Positions 25,919 through 35,057 of a stretch of 64,000 nt of DNA are shown piece after piece. The notes under the pieces are model-generated. The model saw nothing but the letters and a program-made list of their open reading frames with translations. It had not been told where the DNA came from and did not search any database. Where the stretch lies: NCBI GenBank assembly GCA_018820205.1, contig JAHJOK010000059.1, positions 1 to 64,000 on the forward strand, read 5' to 3'. A program made the translations under genes and the position numbers. This DNA comes from Alphaproteobacteria bacterium (GTDB lineage: Bacteria > Pseudomonadota > Alphaproteobacteria > Caulobacterales > Caulobacteraceae). Position 1 is the stretch's first letter; each line of letters opens with the position of its first letter.

Positions 25919-25952
25919 GCGGCGGCTTCCATCGGGGGCCGCCGCTTTCGTT
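25919..25952 (+). terminator. Possible rho-independent terminator
   Basis: GCGGCGGC and GCCGCCGC form a perfect 8-bp stem around an 11-nt loop, followed by TTTCGTT. It would end a transcript from the NUDIX gene or from the small acidic frame before the band-7 gene starts. Confidence 0.55.
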
Positions 25953-26019
25953 CGCCGGTTCGCTTTCGATGGCGCGGCGAGCGCCGAGACGATAGGCTTG
26001 GCGGAACGGAGGATATCGA

Positions 26020-26994
26020 ATGAGTTATTTCGTCATCGCCCTGGTCGCCCTGGCGCTGGTCCTGCTGTTCAGCGTGGTGAAAATCGTGCCGCAGGGTCGC
26101 GAGTTCACCGTCGAACGGTTCGGCAAATACACCAAGACCCTGGTCCCCGGCATCAGCATCCTGACCCCGTTCGTCGAGCGAATCGGCCGGCGGATGAACA
26201 TGATGGAGCAGGTTCTGGATGTGCCCCAGCAGGAGGTGATCACCAAGGACAACGCCATGGTGAAGGTCGACGCCATCGTCTTCATCCAGGTGATGAATGC
26301 CTCAGCGGCGGCTTACCGTGTCGAGGATCTGCCCTACGCCATCACCCAGCTGTGCTCGACCAACCTGCGGACCGTGGTCGGCTCGATGGATCTGGACGAG
26401 GTTCTGTTCCAGCGGGACAACATCAACTCGCGCCTGCTGACCGTGATCGACGCGGCGACCGAACCGTGGGGCGTCAAGGTCAACCGGATCGAGATCAAGG
26501 ACCTGACGCCGCCCGTCGACATCACCAACGCCATGGCCCGCCAGATGAAGGCGGAGCGCGAACGCCGCGCCGTCATCACCGAGGCCGAGGGCGAGAAACA
26601 GGCCGCCATCGCGCGGGCCGAAGGGGCCAAGCAATCGGCCATCCTTCAGGCCGAGGGCCGCAAGGAGGCCGCCTTCCGGGACGCGGAGGCCCGCGAGCGC
26701 GAAGCCGAAGCGGAGGCTCGCGCCACCGCCATGGTGTCCCAGGCCATCGCCGCCGGGGACGTCAACGCGATCAACTATTTCGTGGCCCAGAAATACGTCG
26801 AGGCCTTCGCCGAACTGGCGCGCAATCCGACGGCCAAGACCGTCATCGTGCCCGCCGAGATGAGCGGCCTGGTCGGCAGCATCGCCGGACTGGCCGAGCT
26901 GGTGAACACCGCACGTGACCAGCAGCAGACCCCGCGCGCGGCCGCGGCCGCGCCAGCCCGCAGCCGTGGCGGCGCCGTGCCGCCGACCGCCTGA
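26020..26994 (+). CDS. SPFH/band 7 membrane protein (QmcA/stomatin type)
   Basis: 324 aa. An N-terminal membrane helix (residues 4-22) leads into a band-7 domain: VPQGREFTVERFGKYTKTLVPG, LDVPQQEVITKDNAMVKVDA, GSMDLDEVLFQRDNIN. A long Glu/Ala-rich coiled coil follows (residues about 175-240), then an Ala/Pro/Arg tail. SPFH proteins form large membrane microdomain scaffolds. The downstream NfeD gene is its standard partner, 17 bp away. Confidence 0.94.
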   Translation: MSYFVIALVALALVLLFSVVKIVPQGREFTVERFGKYTKTLVPGISILTPFVERIGRRMNMMEQVLDVPQQEVITKDNAMVKVDAIVFIQVMNASAAAYRVEDLPYAITQLCSTNLRTVVGSMDLDEVLFQRDNINSRLLTVIDAATEPWGVKVNRIEIKDLTPPVDITNAMARQMKAERERRAVITEAEGEKQAAIARAEGAKQSAILQAEGRKEAAFRDAEAREREAEAEARATAMVSQAIAAGDVNAINYFVAQKYVEAFAELARNPTAKTVIVPAEMSGLVGSIAGLAELVNTARDQQQTPRAAAAAPARSRGGAVPPTA

Positions 26995-27011
26995 TCGAGG
27001 AAACGCGAGCC

Positions 27012-27473
27012 ATGGACGCCATCGTCGATATCTATACGGCCCAGCCCTTCTGGATCTGGCTGGCGATCGGCGTAATCCTGCTGGCCGTCGAGGCCGCCCT
27101 GTCCACAGAATGGCTGCTGTGGCCGGCGGCGGCGGCCGGGATCGTGGCGGTGCTGACGGCCCTGGGGCTGCGGCTGGGATTTGCGTTCGAAGTCGGCCTG
27201 TTCGCCGCCCTGACCGTTGCGGCGACCCTGATGTCGCGTCGGCTGATCCAGCGGGTCAATCCCAGCGACAAGCCGGACATCAACGACCGCGACGCCCGTC
27301 TGATCGGCCAGCGTGCGCGGGTCGTTGCGCCCTTCGTTGAGGGGCGCGGCCGGGTGTTCGTCTCCGGTTCCGAATGGGCCGCCGAGATCGAGGGGGCGGG
27401 TCCGCCGGTCGGCGACAGCGTAATCGTCGAGCGTCTGGACGGTCCGTCGTTGAAGGTGCGGACGGTCGGATAA
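27012..27473 (+). CDS. NfeD family membrane protein
   Basis: 153 aa. Two to three membrane helices at residues 12-75 (FWIWLAIGVILLAVEAAL) and a C-terminal OB-fold of about 60 residues (ARLIGQRARVV to LKVRTVG). The short NfeD form pairs with QmcA-type band-7 proteins. Same strand and directly after the band-7 gene, so one operon. Confidence 0.93.
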   Translation: MDAIVDIYTAQPFWIWLAIGVILLAVEAALSTEWLLWPAAAAGIVAVLTALGLRLGFAFEVGLFAALTVAATLMSRRLIQRVNPSDKPDINDRDARLIGQRARVVAPFVEGRGRVFVSGSEWAAEIEGAGPPVGDSVIVERLDGPSLKVRTVG

Positions 27474-27491
27474 GATTCCACCGCCGCGGGG

Positions 27492-27938
27492 TCAGGCGTT
27501 CGCGGCCCGCATCCGGTCGATGCCCTGATTGGCCAGTTGGTCGGCCCGCTCGTTCAGATCGTGGCCGGCGTGTCCCTTGACCCAGTGCCATTTCACCTCG
27601 TGGCGCGTCCGCGCGAGATCGAGCCGTTTCCACAGGTCGTCGTTCTTGACCGGCTTCTTGTCGGCCGTCTTCCAGCCCCGCGCCTTCCAGCCGTGAATCC
27701 AGCCGGTGATGCCGTCCATCACGTATTTGCTGTCGGTGTGCAGATCGACCTTGCAGGGCCGCGTCAGCGCCTCCAGCGCCATGATGGCTGCGGTCAGCTC
27801 CATCCGGTTGTTTGTGGTCAGGGGCTCTCCCCCGCACAATTCCTTGGTCTTGCCGCCGGCCTGAAGGATCGCGCCCCAGCCCCCGGGGCCGGGATTGCCC
27901 TTGCAGGCGCCGTCGGTGTGGATGATGACGTGACTCAT
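27492..27938 (-). CDS. rnhA: Ribonuclease HI
   Basis: 148 aa. Cleaves RNA in RNA-DNA hybrids. The four acidic catalytic residues are in place: [14 protein letters not shown] (Asp), [10 protein letters not shown] (Glu), LHTDSKYV (Asp) and NERADQLAN (Asp), plus the basic protrusion [11 protein letters not shown]. Convergent with the NfeD gene. Confidence 0.97.
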   Translation of the reverse strand: MSHVIIHTDGACKGNPGPGGWGAILQAGGKTKELCGGEPLTTNNRMELTAAIMALEALTRPCKVDLHTDSKYVMDGITGWIHGWKARGWKTADKKPVKNDDLWKRLDLARTRHEVKWHWVKGHAGHDLNERADQLANQGIDRMRAANA

Positions 27939-28039
27939 TCGCGCGGGATTACAGCTTCCCTTGGCGCGTCGCCATCCGTTGGACTATATGCAGCGTATAT
28001 TCATACGGGCCGCGACCGGTCCGTTCGAGGAGATCAGTC

Positions 28040-28258
28040 TTGGGCAGCTTCAGCATCTGGCATTGGGCCATCGTCATCGTCGTCGTCGCCCTGCTTTTCG
28101 GCGGCAAGGGCAAGATTTCGAACCTGATGGGCGACGCCGCCAAGGGCATCAAGGCGTTCAAGGACGGCCTAAAGGAAGACGACAAGAAGGACGGCCCGCA
28201 CGAGGGCGTCTCCAGCCTGCCGCGCACGGATGCGGAAAAGGAAGAGCTGAAGCGCTAG
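28040..28258 (+). CDS. tatA: Twin-arginine translocase subunit TatA
   Basis: 72 aa. One N-terminal membrane helix ([17 protein letters not shown]) followed by a glycine hinge and an amphipathic helix ([20 protein letters not shown]), then an acidic/basic tail. The start is TTG at 28040 with GAGGAG seven bases before it; no ATG or GTG gives the helix. First gene of tatABC. Confidence 0.95.
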   Translation: MGSFSIWHWAIVIVVVALLFGGKGKISNLMGDAAKGIKAFKDGLKEDDKKDGPHEGVSSLPRTDAEKEELKR

Positions 28259-28286
28259 GTTCCTGGAGCGAATGAGAGCCTGACGC

Positions 28287-28871
28287 ATGGGCGGCCTCGG
28301 CCCCGGGATCGGGGGCCTCGAATATCTCGTGATCGGCATAGCGGCCCTGCTGGTGGTCGGACCCGAGCGGCTGCCCGGCCTGCTGCGCCAGCTCGGCAAG
28401 ATGGTCGCCAAGGTGCGCGGAATGGCCAACGATTTCCGTTCCAGCTTCGACGAGATGGCCCGCCAGTCCGAGCTGGACGATCTGCGCAAGGAGGTCGAGG
28501 CGCTGCGGGACGGTAAGGGCTCGGTTGGTCAAAGCATGGTCCGGCTGGGCGATGAGGCCAATGCCGCTTTCAAGGACATCAAGGACGATCTGGAGAAGGT
28601 CGACCAGGCGGCCGCCGCGCCTGCGCCGATGACGCTTGATCAGCCCGAGTTTCCGGAGCCGGCCATGACGCCGCTGTCGATCGACACGGCGGCCGCGCCC
28701 AAGCCGCGCAAGCCCCGCGCAAAAGGAGCCGCGCCGAAAACGGGCCAGGCGGTCAAACCCAGGACGACCAAGCCCAAGTCAGCGGAGACCGCCGCCGCCT
28801 CCAAGGCGTCCACGCCGACAAAACGATCGGCCAAGCCGCGCGTGACCCGTAAAGCCAAGCTGGACCTATGA
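28287..28871 (+). CDS. tatB: Twin-arginine translocase subunit TatB
   Basis: 194 aa. N-terminal membrane helix ends in VVGPERLPGLLRQLGK, the TatB-type Glu-containing hinge, followed by an amphipathic helix and a long Ala/Pro/Lys-rich tail (residues 110-194), which makes it longer than the E. coli protein. TatB with TatC binds twin-arginine signal peptides. Its TGA overlaps the tatC start as ATGA. Confidence 0.95.
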   Translation: MGGLGPGIGGLEYLVIGIAALLVVGPERLPGLLRQLGKMVAKVRGMANDFRSSFDEMARQSELDDLRKEVEALRDGKGSVGQSMVRLGDEANAAFKDIKDDLEKVDQAAAAPAPMTLDQPEFPEPAMTPLSIDTAAAPKPRKPRAKGAAPKTGQAVKPRTTKPKSAETAAASKASTPTKRSAKPRVTRKAKLDL

Positions 28872-29755
28872 CGGATCGCGACGAGTCAGAAATCGAGGCG
28901 TCGCGCGCGCCGTTGATGGATCACCTGATCGAGCTGCGGGGGCGGCTGTTCTGGTGCGTCGGCGCATTCGTGCTGGCCTTCTTCGTGTGCTTCTTCTTCG
29001 CCGGGCCGATCTATGTGTTCCTGGTCAAGCCGTTCGCGGCGGCCAGCGCCCTGCACGCCAACATGGTCGGCCATCACGTCTCGCCGGTGGATCTGATCCT
29101 GGTGACCGCCGGGATCCACCCTATGCCGCCCACGACCAGCGAGGCGGCGCAGCTGATCTACACCGCACCACTGGAAATCCTGTTCACCAAGATGAAGCTG
29201 GCCGGGTTCGGCGCGATCTTTCTGGCCTTCCCGGTGCTGGCGTTCCAGCTGTACCGGTTCGTGGCGCCGGGCCTGTATCGCAACGAGAAGGGGGCCTTCC
29301 TGCCCTTCCTGGTGGCCTCGCCCTTGCTGTTCCTGCTGGGCGCGGCGCTGGTCTATTTCATCATGCTGCCGTTCGTCATGTGGTTCTCGCTGAGCCAGCA
29401 GATCAGTTCCGACACGGTGGCCGTCGCGCTTCTGCCCAAGGTGTCGGAGTATCTGAACCTGGTCACCGCGCTGGTTCTGGCGTTCGGCCTGTGTTTCCAG
29501 CTGCCGGTCGTGATGACCCTGCTGGGGCTGGCCGGGATGATCAGTTCCAAATTCATGGCGGAGGGGCGCCGCTATGCGATCGTCGCCGTGGTGGTTCTGG
29601 CCGCCGTGGTCACCCCGCCGGACCCGATCAGCCAGCTGATGCTGGCCGTGCCGCTGGTGATCCTCTACGAAATTTCGATCTGGTGCGTACGGCTGATCGA
29701 GGGGCGGCGCGACAAGCTCGAAGACGAGGACGGCTCCGGGGATGCCGCAGCCTGA
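28868..29755 (+). CDS. tatC: Twin-arginine translocase subunit TatC
   Basis: 295 aa. Six membrane helices, with MDHLIELRGRLFWC at the N terminus and the conserved P-rich and FxPVL/FFF-type segments (AFPVLAFQLYRFVAPGLYRNEK, PLLFLLGAALVYF). ALVLAFGLCFQLPVV and AAVVTPPDPISQLMLAVPL complete the pattern. Receptor of the Tat system. Its stop is directly next to the stop of the convergent thioesterase gene, the two forming TGATCA. Confidence 0.97.
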   Translation: MTDRDESEIEASRAPLMDHLIELRGRLFWCVGAFVLAFFVCFFFAGPIYVFLVKPFAAASALHANMVGHHVSPVDLILVTAGIHPMPPTTSEAAQLIYTAPLEILFTKMKLAGFGAIFLAFPVLAFQLYRFVAPGLYRNEKGAFLPFLVASPLLFLLGAALVYFIMLPFVMWFSLSQQISSDTVAVALLPKVSEYLNLVTALVLAFGLCFQLPVVMTLLGLAGMISSKFMAEGRRYAIVAVVVLAAVVTPPDPISQLMLAVPLVILYEISIWCVRLIEGRRDKLEDEDGSGDAAA

Positions 29756-30154
29756 TCAGGCCGGCTGGCCCAGACGGGTGCGAAAATCTTCCGAGAGCGG
29801 GACGGCCACGCCGTCGATCGCTCGCGCATAGGTCAGCACGACCTCGGTCAGCGGTCGCTCTTGCCGGTGGATGCCGATATCCAGGGCGAAGCTAGAACGC
29901 CCGATCCGGGCCGTCCGGACGTGGATGTCCAGTTCGTCGTCAAACCTTGCGGACCCCCTGAAGGCGGCTCGCGCATCGACGGCGAAAATCTGCTGAAGCT
30001 CTTCGTTCAGGTGCGCCAGGATGCCGTTTGCACGCAGGAATTCGGTGGCGGCTACGTCGGCGTAGACGAAATAGTTGGGGTTGAACACGACGCCCTGCGC
30101 GTCGACTTCCGACCAGCGAACGCGAAGGCGATGGACATGTGCGGGGGTCGTCAT
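29756..30154 (-). CDS. Acyl-CoA thioesterase, YbgC/4-hydroxybenzoyl-CoA type
   Basis: 132 aa hotdog-fold protein. RVRWSEVDAQGVVFNPNYFVYADVAATEFL carries the catalytic Asp in the segment W-S-E-V-D-A-Q-G-V-V-F. Natural substrate unknown. Start at MTTPAHVHR (30154). Lies just before the glnA terminator. Confidence 0.88.
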   Translation of the reverse strand: MTTPAHVHRLRVRWSEVDAQGVVFNPNYFVYADVAATEFLRANGILAHLNEELQQIFAVDARAAFRGSARFDDELDIHVRTARIGRSSFALDIGIHRQERPLTEVVLTYARAIDGVAVPLSEDFRTRLGQPA

Positions 30155-30164
30155 TGAGGGCCTC

Positions 30165-30205
30165 ACAAAGACAAAGGGCGCCGGACGAAACCTCGTCCGG
30201 CGCCC
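30165..30205 (-). terminator. Rho-independent terminator of glnA
   Basis: On the minus strand GGGCGCCGGACGA and TCGTCCGGCGCCC form a 13-bp perfect stem with a GGTT loop, followed by TTTGTCTTTG. It lies 25 bp after the glnA stop codon. Confidence 0.9.
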
Positions 30206-30229
30206 TTGCGCATCAGCCGATCGGACAGA

Positions 30230-31636
30230 TCAGCAGCTGTAGTACATGTCGAATTCCACCGGGTGCGGGTGCAGTTGCAGGCGCATCACCTCTTCCATCT
30301 TCAACTCGATGTAGCTGTCGATGAAGTCGTCATCCATGACGCCGCCCTTCTTGAGGAAGGCGCGGTCCTTGTCGAGGCTCTCGAGCGCTTCGCGCAGAGA
30401 ACCGCAGACCTCGGGGATCGAGCCGCGCTCTTCGGGCGGCAGGTCGTAGAGGTTTTTGTCGGCGGGGCCGCCCGGATCGATCTGGTTCTCGATCCCGTCC
30501 AGACCGGCCATCAGCAGCGACACGAAGGTCAGATAGGGGTTGCCCATCGGATCGGGGAAGCGGGCCTCAAGCCGTTTGGCCTTGGGCGACGAGGTGTGCG
30601 GGATGCGGATCGAGGCCGAGCGGTTGCGGGCTGAATAGGCCAGTTTCACCGGGGCTTCGTAGCCGGGCACCAGACGCTTGTAGGAGTTGGTGGTCGAGTT
30701 GGCGAAGGCGTTGATGGCCTTGGCGTGTTTGATGATGCCGCCGATGTACCAGAGGCATTCCTGCGACAGACCGGCGTATTTGTCGCCGGCGAACTGGGGC
30801 TTGCCGTCCTTCCAGATCGACATGTGGACGTGCATGCCCGAGCCGTTGTCGGCGAACATGGGCTTGGCCATGAAGGTCGCCGACTTGCCGTAGGCCGCCG
30901 CCACGTTGTGGATGACGTACTTATAGAGCTGAAGCCGGTCGGCCATGGTCAGCAGGTCGCTGAACTTCAGGCCCAGTTCGTGCTGGGCCGGGGCCACCTC
31001 GTGGTGATGCTTTTCGGGCTGGAGGCCCAGGTCGCGCATGACGCCCAGCATCTCGGCCCGCAGGTCCTGGCCCGAGTCGACCGGGTTGACCGGGAAATAG
31101 CCGCCCTTGGGTCCCGGGCGGTGGCCCATGTTGCCCTCGGTGTATTCCGACCCGGTGTTGGACGGCAGTTCGATCGAGTCATAGCTGTAGCCGGTGTTGC
31201 CCGGCTGGGTCGTCCAGCGCACGTCGTCGAAGATGAAGAACTCCGCTTCGGGTCCGAAATAGACGACGTCGCCCACGCCGGCCGACTGGACATAGCTGAG
31301 CGCCTTCTTGGCCATCGAGCGGCTGTCGCGGTTGTAGGGCTCGCCGGTGTCCGGGTTCATCACGTCGCAGAACAGGAACATCGTCGTGGCCTGATAGAAC
31401 GGGTCGATATAGGCCGTCGTCAGGTCGGGCTTCAGCAGCATGTCGCTTTCGTTGATCGCCTTCCAGCCGGCGATCGAGGAGCCGTCGAACATCGTGCCTT
31501 CCTCGAGGAATTCCTCGTCGACCAGGTCGATGTCGAAGGTGACGTGCTGCAGACGGCCCTTGGTGTCGGTGAACCGGACGTCGACGTATTTCACGTCCTT
31601 GTCCTTGATCTCCTGCAGGATTTTCTTGGCGCTCAT
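30230..31636 (-). CDS. glnA: Glutamine synthetase, type I
   Basis: 468 aa. Makes glutamine from glutamate, ammonia and ATP in the cytoplasm as a dodecamer. Seen: [25 protein letters not shown], the ATP/metal segment [44 protein letters not shown], and the adenylylatable Tyr in [10 protein letters not shown] near residue 397. The glnB frame lies 70 bp upstream on the same strand, the usual glnBA order. Confidence 0.98.
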   Translation of the reverse strand: MSAKKILQEIKDKDVKYVDVRFTDTKGRLQHVTFDIDLVDEEFLEEGTMFDGSSIAGWKAINESDMLLKPDLTTAYIDPFYQATTMFLFCDVMNPDTGEPYNRDSRSMAKKALSYVQSAGVGDVVYFGPEAEFFIFDDVRWTTQPGNTGYSYDSIELPSNTGSEYTEGNMGHRPGPKGGYFPVNPVDSGQDLRAEMLGVMRDLGLQPEKHHHEVAPAQHELGLKFSDLLTMADRLQLYKYVIHNVAAAYGKSATFMAKPMFADNGSGMHVHMSIWKDGKPQFAGDKYAGLSQECLWYIGGIIKHAKAINAFANSTTNSYKRLVPGYEAPVKLAYSARNRSASIRIPHTSSPKAKRLEARFPDPMGNPYLTFVSLLMAGLDGIENQIDPGGPADKNLYDLPPEERGSIPEVCGSLREALESLDKDRAFLKKGGVMDDDFIDSYIELKMEEVMRLQLHPHPVEFDMYYSC

Positions 31637-31706
31637 GGGGTCGATGATCCTTCTGTCGTTTCTTCTGGGGAGGAAGCGTTACTGGGTGGCTGTCGGACCG
31701 GGCCGG

Positions 31707-32138
<432 letters not shown>

Positions 32139-32162
32139 TCATCTTGGCGCGTTGAGGGAAGC

Positions 32163-32984
32163 ATGAGCGAAACCAACGATCCCGTTCTGTGGCGAGACCG
32201 ACTGCCGTGGCCGGACCCCGACACCCACAAACACGCGCGGGGGCGATTGGGCGTGGTTTCCGGCCCGATGCTGCACACGGGCGCGGCCCGACTGGCGGCG
32301 CGGGCGGGATTGCGGGCCGGCGCGGGTCTGGTGCGTATTCTGTGTCCGCCGGACGCGGGCGCGGTCGTGGCGGCGTCCATAGAGGCGATCATGGTCGAGG
32401 CCTTTTCCACGCCCGACGAACTTGCGACGCTGGCCGAACCGCTGGACTGCGTGGTCATCGGCCCGGCCGCGGGCCTGACGGAGGCGACGGCGTTGAACCT
32501 GGCCGCTCTGGCGCGGACGGACGCCGCCCTGGTGGTGGACGCCGACGCCCTGACCCTGTTTCGCGGGCGACCGGAGGCGCTGTTCGTCAGTCTGGATCGC
32601 GACGACGTGCTGACCCCGCACGAGGGGGAGTTCGAACGCGTCTTTCCGGGGCTGCTGGATCAGGGTCGCGAGGCGGCGGCGCGGTCGGCCGCCGAAACCT
32701 GCGGCGCGCACGTGATCCTGAAAGGACGCGAGACGGTGATCGCCGCGCCGGACGGGCGGGTCGCGATCAACCGCAACGGGTCGCCCTGGCTGGCCACCGC
32801 AGGCAGCGGCGACGTGCTGGCGGGCATCGTGGGCGGGCTGATGGCGCAACGGATGGACCCATTTCACGCGGCCTGCGCGGCCGTATGGGTGCATGCCGAC
32901 GCCGCCTCGCGCTTCGGCCCCGGCCTGACGGCCGAAGATCTGCCCGGGCTGATCCCTGTCGTTCTCGCCGAGCTGGCGTCATGA
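32163..32984 (+). CDS. nnrD: ADP/ATP-dependent NAD(P)H-hydrate dehydratase (standalone, no epimerase domain)
   Basis: 273 aa. Repairs hydrated NAD(P)H in the cytoplasm. YjeF C-terminal ribokinase-like domain: HARGRLGVVSGP near residues 24-35, GLRAGAGLVRI, VVIGPAAGL, LTPHEGEFERVFPG, LKGRETVIAAPDG and ATAGSGDVLAGIVGG. The epimerase (NnrE) half, often fused in front, is absent from this protein and its neighbourhood. Divergent from glnB with 117 bp between. Confidence 0.93.
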   Translation: MSETNDPVLWRDRLPWPDPDTHKHARGRLGVVSGPMLHTGAARLAARAGLRAGAGLVRILCPPDAGAVVAASIEAIMVEAFSTPDELATLAEPLDCVVIGPAAGLTEATALNLAALARTDAALVVDADALTLFRGRPEALFVSLDRDDVLTPHEGEFERVFPGLLDQGREAAARSAAETCGAHVILKGRETVIAAPDGRVAINRNGSPWLATAGSGDVLAGIVGGLMAQRMDPFHAACAAVWVHADAASRFGPGLTAEDLPGLIPVVLAELAS

Positions 32985-33074
32985 CGGCATCGGTCCACAG
33001 GACGAGAACGAATAGGGAACAATTCGCTTGAGGACTGAGGTCGCGGGTGGCTATCTGTCGCGCCGGGAGGCTCC

Positions 33075-33353
33075 ATGCGCGACATCCGTACCGACTTCTA
33101 TATTCCCCGCGACATCCGCCAGCCGCGCGTCGGCGCGCGACTGGTCGTCGCCTGCGTTGCCCGGGATTGCGAGCGCGCGGCGCTGATGGACCCCCGGCCG
33201 TTGTTCGGGGCGCGCCGCTTCTGGCCCGTCGCGGGACGCTCGGAACGGTTCCGTTGCGCCTGCGGATCGCGCGAGACGCGGGTGAGCTATACCGTCAACA
33301 CAGCCCAGGAGGACGGGCCGATCTCGCGCGACGCCATTCGCCTGTGGTTGTGA
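33075..33353 (+). CDS. Conserved-looking small hypothetical protein
   Basis: 92 aa. Basic and Arg-rich with a CVARDCERAAL segment and a C-x-C pair in RFRCACGSRETRVSY; the four Cys could form a small zinc site, but the spacing is not a standard ribbon. No family recognised. Frame use and GC at third positions look coding. It is preceded by a 90-bp gap after nnrD and followed by the flavin reductase gene at 40 bp, so it may be part of that transcript. Confidence 0.65.
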   Translation: MRDIRTDFYIPRDIRQPRVGARLVVACVARDCERAALMDPRPLFGARRFWPVAGRSERFRCACGSRETRVSYTVNTAQEDGPISRDAIRLWL

Positions 33354-33393
33354 CGCCGGTTGCCTCTGCCGGACGGGTCGCCTAGTCCGGGGC

Positions 33394-33906
33394 GTGAGCT
33401 TGGAATCCCTACCAGACGAGGTCGCCGGCCAGGGCGACATCACGGCCTATCGCAGGGCGCTGGGCGCGTTCGCGACCGGGGTCTGCGTGGTGACGGCCGA
33501 CAGCAGCGCGGGGCCTCTGGGGATCACGATCAACTCCTTCACCTCGGTTTCGCTGACGCCCCGGCTGGTGCTGTGGTGTCTGGATGAACGGTCGGAACGC
33601 TGGGGGCCGTTCTGCGCGGCGGAGCGGTTCTCGATCCATGTTCTGGACGCAGGGTCCGAGGGTCTGGCGCGCCGTTTCGCCAAGGGGATCGCGATCATGG
33701 AGGATCATGAATTCGAGCGGGTGGGGGACGGGCCGCCCCGACTGGCTGACGCAGCGGCGCGTTTCGACTGCCGGGTGCACGACCGGATCCAGATGGGCGA
33801 CCACATGATGATCGTGGGCGAGGTGGAGGCGTTCGAGGCCTCCGACAGTGCCGCCCTGACCTATTTCCGGGGCGGGTACGGCGTGGCCGGGGGAACGGGC
33901 GAATGA
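33394..33906 (+). CDS. Flavin reductase-like domain protein (FMN-binding split barrel)
   Basis: 170 aa. The DIM6/NTAB signatures are present: YRRALGAFATGVCVVTADS near the N terminus, GITINSFTSVSLTPRLVLWCLDE, FSIHVLD, and a C-terminal GDHMMIVGEVEAF with the His used at the flavin site. It usually provides reduced flavin to a two-component monooxygenase, but no such partner is next to it. GTG start; its TGA overlaps the following ATG (ATGA). Confidence 0.9.
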   Translation: MSLESLPDEVAGQGDITAYRRALGAFATGVCVVTADSSAGPLGITINSFTSVSLTPRLVLWCLDERSERWGPFCAAERFSIHVLDAGSEGLARRFAKGIAIMEDHEFERVGDGPPRLADAAARFDCRVHDRIQMGDHMMIVGEVEAFEASDSAALTYFRGGYGVAGGTGE

Positions 33907-34760
33907 AGATCGGATTCGCCGGACTGGGCGTGATGGGCGGGCCGATGGCGCGCCATCTGGTCGCCGCCGGCCATGAGGTCGCCGGCTACAACCGCTCGCC
34001 CGACAAGGCGCGGGCCTGGGCCCAGGCGAACGGCGGCCGTTTCGCAGCGACCGTGGCCGAGGCGGCGGAAGACGCGGACCTGTTCATTCTGTGCGTCGGC
34101 AATGACGACGACGTGCGTCAGGTGGTGACCGAGGCCCTGCCGCATCTGAAGGCCGGGGCGATCGTCGTCGATCACACGACCACCTCTGCGAAGATCGCGC
34201 GCGAGATGTCCGAGGCGAGCGGGGCGAAGGGCGTGGCCTTCATCGACGCGCCGGTGTCGGGCGGACAGGCGGGCGCCGAGAACGGGCTGCTCAGCGTCAT
34301 GGCCGGCGGCGACGCGGCGGCGCTGGAGACGGCGCGGCCCTTGGTCATGGCCTATTCGAAGGCGATCCAGCACATGGGGCCATCCGGATCGGGCCAACTG
34401 ACCAAGATGGTCAACCAGATCGCCATTGCGGGCGTGGTTCAGGGGCTGGCCGAGGCGGTGCATTTCGCCCAGAAGGCGGGACTGGATACGGACGCTGTCT
34501 ATGACGCCATCTCCAAGGGCGCGGCCCAGTCCTGGCAGATGGACAACCGCTGGAAGACGGCGGCGAAGGGCGAGTTCGAGTTCGGCTTCGCCGTCGACTG
34601 GATGCGCAAGGATCTGGGCCTTGTGCTGGACGAGGCGCGGACCAACGGCGCGCGTCTGTCGCTGACGGCGCTGGTCGATCAGTTCTACGCCGAAGTTCAG
34701 GCGATGGGCGGCGCCCGCTGGGACACCTCCAGCCTGGCCGCGAGGCTGCAGGACCGCTGA
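33903..34760 (+). CDS. NAD(P)-dependent beta-hydroxyacid dehydrogenase family
   Basis: 285 aa. Rossmann start MKIGFAGLGVMGGPMARHL, substrate loop DAPVSGGQAGAENGLLSVMAGG and catalytic Lys in GQLTKMVNQIAI. These are marks of the 3-hydroxyisobutyrate / tartronate semialdehyde / succinic semialdehyde reductase family. A second member (mmsB) occurs in the valine cluster, and this one lies outside it, so a different substrate is likely. Translationally coupled to the flavin reductase gene. Confidence 0.9.
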   Translation: MKIGFAGLGVMGGPMARHLVAAGHEVAGYNRSPDKARAWAQANGGRFAATVAEAAEDADLFILCVGNDDDVRQVVTEALPHLKAGAIVVDHTTTSAKIAREMSEASGAKGVAFIDAPVSGGQAGAENGLLSVMAGGDAAALETARPLVMAYSKAIQHMGPSGSGQLTKMVNQIAIAGVVQGLAEAVHFAQKAGLDTDAVYDAISKGAAQSWQMDNRWKTAAKGEFEFGFAVDWMRKDLGLVLDEARTNGARLSLTALVDQFYAEVQAMGGARWDTSSLAARLQDR

Positions 34761-34770
34761 CCGGCGGAGA

Positions 34771-34804
34771 TTGGACTCGAAAAGACCGGGTCCGAAGAGT
34801 CCAA
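34771..34804. repeat. Inverted repeat after the oxidoreductase gene
   Basis: TTGGACTC (34771-34778) and GAGTCCAA (34797-34804) are exact reverse complements around an 18-nt loop that is itself partly palindromic (GACCGGGTC). The GAGTCCAA word recurs at 34872-34879. There is no T-run. Function unknown; the 297-bp gap it lies in has no convincing gene. Confidence 0.5.
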
Positions 34805-34990
34805 TTCAGTGAGCAACGACGCATAGTCGTTTGAGTCTGAACGATTATTGGTCCCAACGGGGTTGCACCCCGAGTCCAACGCGTCCGATCGGCGCGCCGA
34901 TGCCGTTTGTCGGGCGGGATGTCAAAGGACCGAGATCCTCCTACCATGGCCGCCAGGGACGCCTGTTCGATGGCCTCCAGAATCACAAAT

Positions 34991-35039
34991 GTCCCGTGAT
35001 TCCAGCGCCATGGTCGGCGCTGGAATGCTAACTCGGGAC
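34991..35039. promoter_or_regulatory. Nested palindrome upstream of the exported hydrolase gene
   Basis: ATTCCAGCGCC (34999-35009) and GGCGCTGGAAT (35016-35026) pair perfectly around six bases; an outer pair GTCCCG / CGGGAC encloses them. It ends 18 bp before the ATG at 35058. Both an operator and an RNA hairpin in the leader would fit. Confidence 0.5.
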
Positions 35040-35057
35040 GTCGGAGCACAGACGGCC

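Noticed and set aside
33014..33040. EcfG-type promoter (GGAAC -35) before the small hypothetical gene
   Set aside because: GGAAC is present but no CGTT -10 element follows at 16-17 bases.
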